A program made the translations under genes and the position numbers. Shown here in pieces: positions 7,151 to 12,994 of a stretch of 25,776 nt of DNA. The notes below the pieces were generated by a model. The model saw only the letters and a program-made list of their open reading frames with translations, was not told where the DNA came from and did no database searches. The DNA comes from a virus, in IMG/VR virus record IMGVR_UViG_3300034072_000758, positions 491,030-516,805 of that record. The stretch is one strand, 5' to 3'. Every line of letters begins with the position of its first letter. Within the stretch, counting starts at the first letter, position 1.

Positions 7151-7624
7151 ATGACTGTTTCCCGTCGATCTTTGCTCGGTGCTGCGGTGGTTTCTGCCGC
7201 TGCCAGCGCTACGCTACCAGCCATAGCCAGCGACAATACCGAGAAGACGGTTGCGCCGGACAGGTATGATCGTCTGGCGGAGGCTATAAACAATTATGCC
7301 TCACAAGTCATGCTTCGGGCGCATGACCGCCACATGAGCACATTTAATACAAACCACGAATACGCTTCATCCTATAGTAATCAAGACGCCGCTGAACAAC
7401 AGTTAGATGCCGTCCTGATCACAGAGTTCGCCGCGCCATTCAAAGATCATGGTGGATATACATCCTACCAAATCGAGAGCTATAGCGAACCTATGTCCAA
7501 GGAACGTTTTAGCACAATTGTTAGAATGCGCCACGGAAATGCTGACGCAACCATTTTGCGCAATTATACCGATCTTGAAATTCGGGTGAGTTTCGGGCGG
7601 TACGCATACCACAACTATGTATAG
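7151..7624 (+). CDS. exported protein with a Tat-type signal peptide
   Basis: 157 residues. The N-terminus T-V-S-R-R-S-L-L-G followed by a moderately hydrophobic Ala-rich stretch and L-P-A-I-A-S fits a twin-arginine signal (S-R-R-x-(F/L)-(L) core) with an Ala-x-Ala-like cleavage near residue 27. The mature part is soluble, with helices followed by beta strands, and of unknown function. AGGAG precedes ATG at 7151, and a strong hairpin terminator follows. A folded phage protein sent to the periplasm during infection is the simplest reading, for instance to alter the envelope or block superinfection; this is inference. Its composition is slightly richer in GC than its neighbours at the 5' end. 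Confidence 0.75.
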   Translation: MTVSRRSLLGAAVVSAAASATLPAIASDNTEKTVAPDRYDRLAEAINNYASQVMLRAHDRHMSTFNTNHEYASSYSNQDAAEQQLDAVLITEFAAPFKDHGGYTSYQIESYSEPMSKERFSTIVRMRHGNADATILRNYTDLEIRVSFGRYAYHNYV

Positions 7625-7650
7625 GCTCCAACCGGAGCCTTTATTTCTTT
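7623..7650 (+). terminator. intrinsic terminator
   Basis: A perfect 7-bp stem (AGGCTCC 7623-7629, GGAGCCT 7634-7640) with loop AACC is followed by a T-rich tail (TTATTTCTTT). It ends the 6917-7624 unit. Its tail encodes the last codons of the opposing gene. Read leftward no T tract follows, so it acts one way. Confidence 0.85.
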
Positions 7651-7922
7651 GTCGGTTTGAGATTTGCCTTGGACAAAGCCTGAACAGAGGCTTTGTCGAG
7701 ATACAATCGACCGTAATCAATTCCCAGATACGCCTTACCAGCATCATCCACGTGATAATCCAAGAGAAGATTTTCACTCCAAACATAACGACCATGAACG
7801 GTTACGGTCAGATCAACATCCGGGGTTTGCTCACCATCCTCGTTGATCCATATACCGCGAACAGCAACATGAATGTTCTCGGCTTCCATCAGATTCACAA
7901 TGTTACGATACCAATTTGACAT
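7641..7922 (-). CDS. small protein, leaderless late gene with a second CTS-like tag
   Basis: 93 residues. It begins MSNWYRNIVNLMEAENIHV: a short amphipathic helix ending L-M-E before Ala, which has the layout of a T4-type capsid-targeting sequence with an L-x-E cleavage site, though it differs from the MRYFEI type. The body is beta-rich (DVDLTVTVHGRYVWSENLLLDYHV) with a basic tail. A perfect TATAAATA box at 7928-7935 predicts transcription from 7922, the first base of the ATG. No Shine-Dalgarno lies between. This independent match to both signals is the main reason for the packaged-protein inference. Confidence 0.72.
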   Translation of the reverse strand: MSNWYRNIVNLMEAENIHVAVRGIWINEDGEQTPDVDLTVTVHGRYVWSENLLLDYHVDDAGKAYLGIDYGRLYLDKASVQALSKANLKPTKK

Positions 7923-7927
7923 ATTGG

Positions 7928-7935
7928 TATTTATA
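7928..7935 (-). promoter_or_regulatory. late promoter box TATAAATA placed for a leaderless message
   Basis: Exact T4 late consensus on the minus strand. The 5 bases CCAAT separate it from the ATG at 7922, so the predicted +1 is the A of the start codon. It overlaps the end of the 7931-8350 gene. Confidence 0.65.
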
Positions 7936-8350
7936 TCAGTGAAGCTTTAATTACAAATTCAGATAATGCGTACTCATCATTCTCAAAATATGAAGACGAC
8001 ATAACTATATCACCAACCGATACTATATGAAACAACCACTCATCCCGATAAAACACCGTAAAATCAAGTCTATCCGTTAATATACCAATTTCCAGTGGCA
8101 TTCCATTAGAATACATGGCGTCTCGCAAAGTATCCAAAGCTTTCAACTCCGCTTCTGATGGTTTGAAGCCGGTGCTTTCATGTTCTATTACTATTTTATA
8201 ATCATCAAATGTAGCTTCGTCCCATTCCCCATAAGAATCATGTAGCAACGTAAATAAATTCTTTTCAAATCGAAGTTTTTTAATCATATGTAAAACTTCC
8301 ATTTCATTCTGAAAATTAGTGTTTTCGGATGCTTCCTTAATAATCAACAT
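7931..8350 (-). CDS. hypothetical protein
   Basis: 139 residues, acidic, starting MLIIKEASENTNF with an AAGGA-type Shine-Dalgarno. A later Met at residue 17 is an alternative start. The body alternates helices with a final beta region (FTVFYRDEWLFHIVSVGDIVMSSSYF). It follows the RNase H gene by 4 bases, so it belongs to the sigma factor/RNase H operon. No function recognised. Confidence 0.68.
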   Translation of the reverse strand: MLIIKEASENTNFQNEMEVLHMIKKLRFEKNLFTLLHDSYGEWDEATFDDYKIVIEHESTGFKPSEAELKALDTLRDAMYSNGMPLEIGILTDRLDFTVFYRDEWLFHIVSVGDIVMSSSYFENDEYALSEFVIKASLI

Positions 8351-8354
8351 TTTG

Positions 8355-8723
8355 TTATTCCTTTCTATCTAGGAAAATCCCCGCCTTATTCCGATCACGA
8401 AGCACATGGGTAATAGTCAATCGACCAGCTTGGCCCTTAACCATTTCGTCGTAAATCGCCTTGTATTCCATGAGTTCCGGCTTCTTAACCTGCCATACAC
8501 CGTTGGCTTGGCTCACCACCAGCTTCGAATCGCCGATGATGCGATGTTTCCCCTCAACCGACAGAGCGTGTTGAACTGCGGCGAGAAAGCCCATCCATTC
8601 GGCTACATTGTTCGTGCCATATCCGATACGCTCATAGATTTTCACTGTACCGCAATCAGAGATCACGGCCAGTTCCATTTCACCGGGATTGGGCTTACAG
8701 CCGCCGTCAAAATAAAGGTCCAT
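8355..8723 (-). CDS. ribonuclease HI
   Basis: 122 residues with all RNase HI catalytic acids in order: D6 in DGGCKPNPG, E42 in N-N-V-A-E-W, D65 in G-D-S-K-L-V-V-S-Q and D110 in R-D-x-N-K-A-G. It degrades RNA in RNA-DNA hybrids, such as replication primers. It is short and ends soon after the last motif, without a hybrid-binding domain. It starts one base after the sigma-factor stop (TAG-G-ATG), so translation is coupled to the sigma factor. T4 has an unrelated FEN-type RNase H; this one is of the bacterial HI type. Confidence 0.9.
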   Translation of the reverse strand: MDLYFDGGCKPNPGEMELAVISDCGTVKIYERIGYGTNNVAEWMGFLAAVQHALSVEGKHRIIGDSKLVVSQANGVWQVKKPELMEYKAIYDEMVKGQAGRLTITHVLRDRNKAGIFLDRKE

Positions 8724-8724
8724 C

Positions 8725-9576
8725 CTATCCTTCTATCAATTCGGAATGGTTCTCCGATATATAGTCCTTAAGTTTTTTCATCGCAGCCTTTTCGATAAAA
8801 TCTATTCGCTGACGAGAAATACAAAACAGATCGGAGAGTTCTAAAGTGGTCATCGTGTTGTCTTGGAGATACCGGTTGCTTATGATCATGCGTTCACGAT
8901 CAGACAAGATCGCCATACTGGATTGTATAGCTCTCATGCGCACGTTGCGAAGATCGGTATCGACCAGAACGAGTTCATGACTATCGCGGTTATCATCGAG
9001 TAAGTCAATATATTCTCCACCGCTATCCATCCCGGCGACCGGAGTATTCAGCGAAAAATCCATAGATAATCTGGTGTCGATCTCACGAACACAGCTTTCA
9101 GACACCTCGTTATCGATGGCAATTTCGGCGATCTCCTGATCGTTTAAAGCACGACCATTCGCCAGCGCATACTTCCCGGCACGGATCGACCTCAAGCGGA
9201 AAAACATCTTCTTGCGATCTGCCGTGTCGTTTACTCGAACCATTGACCAACTTCTCATGATCAGATCGCGGATCGAAGCTTTAATCCACATACGAGCATA
9301 GGTGGCAAATCGTGCGCCCATATCTGGATTGAATGAGCGAATGGCCTTGACCAGTCCGACGAAACCTTCACCAATAATGTCTTCAAGTGCGATACCATAG
9401 TTACGGTAAAGCCACGAAGTCTTATAGACAAGATATAGATGTGAATTGATTATTTTTGTGGCGGCTCTTTCGTTCTTGTGATCTCTACACAAGATACCCA
9501 GCTTGTATTCTTCCTCGGCTTCGAGGCGTGGGTACTTCGCCATTTCTCTTTTCAGAGTAGTTAAACTATATGTCAT
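8725..9576 (-). CDS. RpoH (sigma32)-like alternative sigma factor
   Basis: 283 residues. Region 2 spans about residues 41-115 with D-I-I-G-E-G-F-V-G-L-V-K-A-I-R-S-F-N-P and R-F-A-T-Y-A-R-M-W-I-K-A-S-I-R-D. This is followed by an RpoH-box-like DRKKMFFRLRSIRAG (about 120-134), a hallmark of the sigma32 class. Region 4 is present near the C-terminus (LSDLFCISRQRIDFIEKAA), so it is longer than T4 gp55, which lacks region 4. It would redirect host RNA polymerase, most plausibly to the nnTAAATA late boxes, though this link is not shown. Its own promoter is host-like (9604-9632), as expected for an early or middle gene that turns on late genes. Confidence 0.9.
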   Translation of the reverse strand: MTYSLTTLKREMAKYPRLEAEEEYKLGILCRDHKNERAATKIINSHLYLVYKTSWLYRNYGIALEDIIGEGFVGLVKAIRSFNPDMGARFATYARMWIKASIRDLIMRSWSMVRVNDTADRKKMFFRLRSIRAGKYALANGRALNDQEIAEIAIDNEVSESCVREIDTRLSMDFSLNTPVAGMDSGGEYIDLLDDNRDSHELVLVDTDLRNVRMRAIQSSMAILSDRERMIISNRYLQDNTMTTLELSDLFCISRQRIDFIEKAAMKKLKDYISENHSELIEG

Positions 9577-9603
9577 TGAGTGGAAAATTCCTCTATTAGA
9601 AGT

Positions 9604-9632
9604 TTAATAGAACTGAATTTATTTCCTGTCAA
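9604..9632 (-). promoter_or_regulatory. host sigma70-like promoter (TTGACA-17-TATTAA)
   Basis: On the minus strand TTGACA (9627-9632) is 17 bases from TATTAA (9604-9609), about 30 bases before the sigma-factor start. It lets the sigma factor be made by unmodified host polymerase. Confidence 0.8.
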
Positions 9633-9647
9633 TGTGTTGGGGGATAC

Positions 9648-9980
9648 CTAATACAACTTATCACCTGTTGTTAATGCGGCCATACATATCGCCAGCGGTA
9701 GTGTCTTGGCGGTTACAAATTCAGTCGCGGTTGTTTTATAAAATGATACATGGAAAGAGTTGGTCTGTGGTTCATTTACGACCCGCAAGAACCAACCTTT
9801 CGCCTGTAATCCTTTGACTAAACGATAAGCATCTTCCGTATTAGTGCTATATTGAGGCAGCTTCACTCTCTGGCGCGACTTGTTAAGCGCAACCATATAG
9901 TATTCGTCGCCTTCAATAACTACGAATGCACCCAGAAAGATGCTCGCCAGTTTAGCGTCTAATGCCGGACCAGCTTCCAT
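9648..9980 (-). CDS. ABA-sandwich-like phage protein
   Basis: 110 residues from ATG at 9980, two bases after the bS21 stop (TAA-T-ATG). A longer reading from 10043 would add a basic stretch that is only the shadow of the bS21 gene. The pattern Y-S-T-N-x-x-D-A-Y near the middle and L-P-L-A-I-C-M-A-A-L near the end matches the small 'phage ABA sandwich' proteins. Their function is unknown. It is coupled to bS21 and ClpX. Confidence 0.7.
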   Translation of the reverse strand: MEAGPALDAKLASIFLGAFVVIEGDEYYMVALNKSRQRVKLPQYSTNTEDAYRLVKGLQAKGWFLRVVNEPQTNSFHVSFYKTTATEFVTAKTLPLAICMAALTTGDKLY

Positions 9981-9981
9981 A

Positions 9982-10215
9982 TTAGCCTTGGTCCTTCTTA
10001 CGATTGGCCTTGATCTGGCGCGCAATCGCTTCGTTCTTTTCACGACGACGCTTGACGCTCGGCTGTTCGTAATATTGGTTCTTCATGACTTCGGTAAGGA
10101 CGCCATCGCGCTTTACTTTACGTCCGAGAACCTTGATCGCGCTTTCGATGTTATTGTCACGAACGATAACACAAAGCCCTCTCTTGCTTTCAAATTCGCC
10201 CTTATAATGGGACAT
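9982..10215 (-). CDS. rpsU: ribosomal protein bS21 homologue
   Basis: 77 residues with the bS21 pattern: V-I-V-R-D-N-N-I-E-S-A-I-K-V-L-G-R-K-V-K, D-G-V-L-T-E, then Y-Y-E-Q-P-S-x-K-R-R-R-E-K and a basic tail. bS21 is a small-subunit protein near the mRNA exit site that affects start-site choice and is bound loosely, so a phage copy can replace the host's. Phage bS21 homologues are known in some large phages. The Shine-Dalgarno (GGAGAG) lies in the last codons of clpX, 3 bases before the start. It may favour translation of phage messages; in this genome leaderless late messages are a tempting target, by inference only. Confidence 0.88.
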   Translation of the reverse strand: MSHYKGEFESKRGLCVIVRDNNIESAIKVLGRKVKRDGVLTEVMKNQYYEQPSVKRRREKNEAIARQIKANRKKDQG

Positions 10216-10218
10216 TAA

Positions 10219-11466
10219 TCACTCTCCATCCTTGTGATCTTCATTACTCCACAATGTAGGTGGTTCTTTTCCACCGACTGCGTTAGCACCGACAATAACT
10301 TTGTCGATACCTCTACTCTTCAATTCCGGCAACTCGAACTGAGTAGCTGTCAGGCTTTTTTCCACGACACTTCTCAGGCCACGAGCACCAGTCTTTCTTT
10401 TCTTGGCTGTTTTGGCGATTTCCAAAAGAGCCTCCGTTGTGAACTCAAGTTCCACATCGTCCAGCATGAAATTAGCTTCATACTGTTTGGTGATTGCGTT
10501 GACGGGTTCTGTCAGGACGCGCACCAATTGATCTTCCGACAGTTCTTCCAAAACGGTGAAAACTGGCAGACGACCAATGAACTCAGGGATCATTCCATAT
10601 TTAACAAAATGTTCTGGTTCTAAGTTGTCAATAATGTCTTTTGTTTTGTCACGATCAACATCTTTGACTTTGGAAGTGAAGCCGATTGAGCTTCCCTTAT
10701 CCATAGTCTGTTCAACGATCTTATCCAGACCGACGAATGCACCACCCACAATGAACAGGATATTGCGAGTGTTCACTTTGAGCAATTCGCTCTTTTTACC
10801 GTTCGGAGACACCATAACATCGGTGCCTTCCAGAAGCTTCAAAAGGGCCTGTTGTACACCTTCTCCCGATACGTCACGCGAGCTTCCACCCGTGGACTTA
10901 CCGCGCTTCTTATCGATTTCATCAATGAAGATGATGCCGCGTTCGGCCTTCGATATATCATATTGTGCTGATTGCATCAGGCGGGTGATGATAGATTCAA
11001 CATCTTCACCCACATACCCGGCTTCGGTAAGAGCCGTGGAATCGACAATAGCCAACGGAACATCAAGCATCTTAGAAATGCTCTGGGCGATCAAAGTCTT
11101 CCCGCTGCCCGTTGGACCAACCATCAGGATATTAGCCTTTTCAAGCTCAACACCATTTATGATTGGATTTTGGAGGCGCTTGTAATGATTGTACACCGCA
11201 ACAGCGATGTCTTTCTTAGCGCGATCCTGACCAATGACATACTTGTCCAGATGATCTTTGATTTGACGAGGTGTCGGTATTTTGTCATCAGCATCAAGCT
11301 CATCGACTGTCACCATTTCGGTAGTGGCTGGCGCGCCATTAGCCAACAAGTCGTAACAAGTGTTAATACATTCGTCACAGATGAATACCGTTGGACCGGC
11401 AATTATCTTTTTAACGTCTTTGCTGCTTTTAAAGCAAAACGAACAGAAGATTTCCTCGTTACTCAT
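10219..11466 (-). CDS. clpX: ClpX-type AAA+ unfoldase
   Basis: 415 residues, the full length of bacterial ClpX. An N-terminal zinc-binding domain has C8, C11, C30 and C33. Also present are Walker A GPTGSGKT (118-125), pore loop G-Y-V-G (151-154), Walker B I-I-F-I-D-E-I-D (179-186), the ClpP-docking I-G-F tripeptide (262-264) and sensor-2 G-A-R-G-L-R-S (361-367). The substrate-gripping RKH loop of bacterial ClpX is replaced by N-G-K-K-S (223-227). It should therefore still dock ClpP but recognise other substrates. A phage ClpX is rare; with the sigma factor and bS21 it suggests control of host protein turnover. Confidence 0.93.
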   Translation of the reverse strand: MSNEEIFCSFCFKSSKDVKKIIAGPTVFICDECINTCYDLLANGAPATTEMVTVDELDADDKIPTPRQIKDHLDKYVIGQDRAKKDIAVAVYNHYKRLQNPIINGVELEKANILMVGPTGSGKTLIAQSISKMLDVPLAIVDSTALTEAGYVGEDVESIITRLMQSAQYDISKAERGIIFIDEIDKKRGKSTGGSSRDVSGEGVQQALLKLLEGTDVMVSPNGKKSELLKVNTRNILFIVGGAFVGLDKIVEQTMDKGSSIGFTSKVKDVDRDKTKDIIDNLEPEHFVKYGMIPEFIGRLPVFTVLEELSEDQLVRVLTEPVNAITKQYEANFMLDDVELEFTTEALLEIAKTAKKRKTGARGLRSVVEKSLTATQFELPELKSRGIDKVIVGANAVGGKEPPTLWSNEDHKDGE

Positions 11467-11494
11467 GAATTACTTTCCAAATATGAACTAAAAA

Positions 11495-11502
11495 TATTTA
11501 GG
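11495..11502 (-). promoter_or_regulatory. late-type box CCTAAATA upstream of clpX
   Basis: The minus strand reads CCTAAATA, 28 bases before ATG at 11466. The same variant occurs at 18997-19004. No -35 of the host type lies at the right distance, so clpX may be expressed late or by another element. Confidence 0.35.
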
Positions 11503-11535
11503 CTTATCAACGACAAGCATAATGTTATTTTTTTG

Positions 11536-12408
11536 TCATAACCAAGACTTGTAGTCTTCCGGTTTAATGTCAATCTGGGAAGTATTGTCTGATATTTGAG
11601 GTTCTAAGTCAATTTTATTATCATTTTCTTCAATTGGTTCCGTAATCAATTCTTTTTCTACTACAGAGTTATCCACAGGTTTATTATTACTCTTGGTTGA
11701 TGAAATGATCAACATTAATGCTAAAGGGTCAAATGCGATCATAATCAGAACAATAATTATGCGAACCGCACCTTCTGTGTCTTTTATACCGAACAATTCA
11801 GCCACATACTTAACCGGACCAAGCTTTGCCTCAGTCTCGGATACCTGTTGCTTCAACGGTAGCAAATCAGCATTTAATTGGTTGATCTGGTCCACAGCAC
11901 CTTTTTGGTTCTTCACAATCTCGGCGCGTTCAGCCTTTTGAGTGTTTCGGTAGCGCAGGGCTTGTGTCGATCTATCTTTGGAGATCATGTTGTCAACAGC
12001 GGAATCTAATTGTTTTAGACGTGTATTGTCCGCATCTATTCGACTTTGTATCTGTGCGATTTCCATTTCTTTTTGTTGGATTTGTAGTTCAATCCCGGCG
12101 ACTGGCAGCTTTTGCTCAAGATGTCCCTTCGACAAGAACCCATAAATCCCCAGCGATGTGATAAGCATCAGGACCGCAATAGCCAAGCACATATAAATCT
12201 TGTGCCATTTACCAATGAATGAGTTCTTCCAGTTATGGTGTAGCCAAGTCGCCGCCACAATTTTACCAAATTCAAGCACCGATCCCATGATAATGACGGG
12301 TATGAATGTCGCAGCAAAAATCGCAGCCAATCCCACAATAGAGAAATAGGCCGCAACAAAGCTAATTGCTATACCCGCAATCAAGCACAAAATATTAAGA
12401 AGCTTCAT
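11536..12408 (-). CDS. membrane protein with central coiled coil
   Basis: 290 residues: two adjacent hydrophobic segments (about 3-25 and 27-48), a third (72-92), a long charged coiled coil (about 100-195), a fourth membrane segment (about 214-236) and an acidic tail ending DYKSWL. The block S-V-L-E-F-G-K-I-V-A-A-T-W-L before the third segment, and L-G-P-V-K-Y-V-A-E before the fourth, look like a family I have seen in T4-like phages of aquatic bacteria, without known role. The coiled coil would lie on one face of the inner membrane. Coupled to the upstream gene by TAATG. Confidence 0.75.
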   Translation of the reverse strand: MKLLNILCLIAGIAISFVAAYFSIVGLAAIFAATFIPVIIMGSVLEFGKIVAATWLHHNWKNSFIGKWHKIYMCLAIAVLMLITSLGIYGFLSKGHLEQKLPVAGIELQIQQKEMEIAQIQSRIDADNTRLKQLDSAVDNMISKDRSTQALRYRNTQKAERAEIVKNQKGAVDQINQLNADLLPLKQQVSETEAKLGPVKYVAELFGIKDTEGAVRIIIVLIMIAFDPLALMLIISSTKSNNKPVDNSVVEKELITEPIEENDNKIDLEPQISDNTSQIDIKPEDYKSWL

Positions 12409-12902
12409 TAGAACGTCTTTGTTACCGTGATGCTGGTTTCTATAGTAGCTACGTTACCCAAAGAACCGATAGTCAATGGCTCTACTATGAAAAATTGCTT
12501 TGTGTTTGTGCGGATTTCGCTGATCTTAGTGTGTTCAAGTGCCAAAGCACGAGCGATAACGCGCTTAATGGCGGCGGCTCCCGTAATTTCAGCGCCGGTA
12601 GTTTCATCTTTGGTGAACAAAATGGAATCACCCTTGTCAACACTCAAATCAAACTCGAAAGCGGTAGGTGCGGTAGTCGCGTTCGCGCCAGTAGCAACAA
12701 CATTAACTAAATCCATGTTACCCATCACTTGAAGACCATCAACAATCTTAATGAAACGAATATTCGCGCGCTCTTTATTCAGAGCATCCGATTTTGCTTG
12801 TGGTTCAGTAGTGTAATTCTCAATTTTTGTATTATCTACAAATCCAGCGGAATTTGCCGTTCCAGTAATTTGTGCGATGTTTACATGATATATACTTGGC
12901 AT
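12408..12902 (-). CDS. probable virion structural protein
   Basis: 164 residues, Thr/Ala-rich, beta-strand pattern throughout, no Cys and no catalytic motif (MPSIYHVNIAQITGTANS start, TIETSITVTKTF end). A late box CATAAATA at 12927-12934 gives an 18-nt leader containing a GGAG Shine-Dalgarno. Composition and late control suggest a capsid decoration or tail-associated protein. The next gene, coupled by TAATG, is a membrane protein. Confidence 0.68.
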   Translation of the reverse strand: MPSIYHVNIAQITGTANSAGFVDNTKIENYTTEPQAKSDALNKERANIRFIKIVDGLQVMGNMDLVNVVATGANATTAPTAFEFDLSVDKGDSILFTKDETTGAEITGAAAIKRVIARALALEHTKISEIRTNTKQFFIVEPLTIGSLGNVATIETSITVTKTF

Positions 12903-12926
12903 GGGTCAATCTCCAACTTTATAACG

Positions 12927-12934
12927 TATTTATG
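12927..12934 (-). promoter_or_regulatory. late promoter box CATAAATA
   Basis: The minus strand reads CATAAATA. The predicted start at 12921 leaves the Shine-Dalgarno GGAG in the leader. It lies back to back with the topoisomerase promoter. Confidence 0.55.
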
Positions 12935-12945
12935 CGAAATTAAAA

Positions 12946-12975
12946 TTGACAACGAAAAACTTTGTTAACTATACC
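12946..12975 (+). promoter_or_regulatory. host sigma70-like promoter (TTGACA-18-TATACC)
   Basis: TTGACA (12946-12951), 18 bases, TATACC (12970-12975), 20 bases before the topoisomerase large-subunit start at 12995. This fits early expression of replication genes. Confidence 0.7.
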
Positions 12976-12994
12976 TATATCAAAAGAGGTAAAT

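Noticed and set aside
9981-10043. Longer start for the ABA-like gene giving a basic N-terminus
   Set aside because: The extension is the out-of-frame shadow of the basic bS21 coding sequence; ATG at 9980 follows the bS21 stop directly.
12962-12994. Upstream TTG start for the topoisomerase large subunit
   Set aside because: It lies before the -10 element of the promoter at 12946-12975 and has no Shine-Dalgarno, whereas ATG at 12995 has one.
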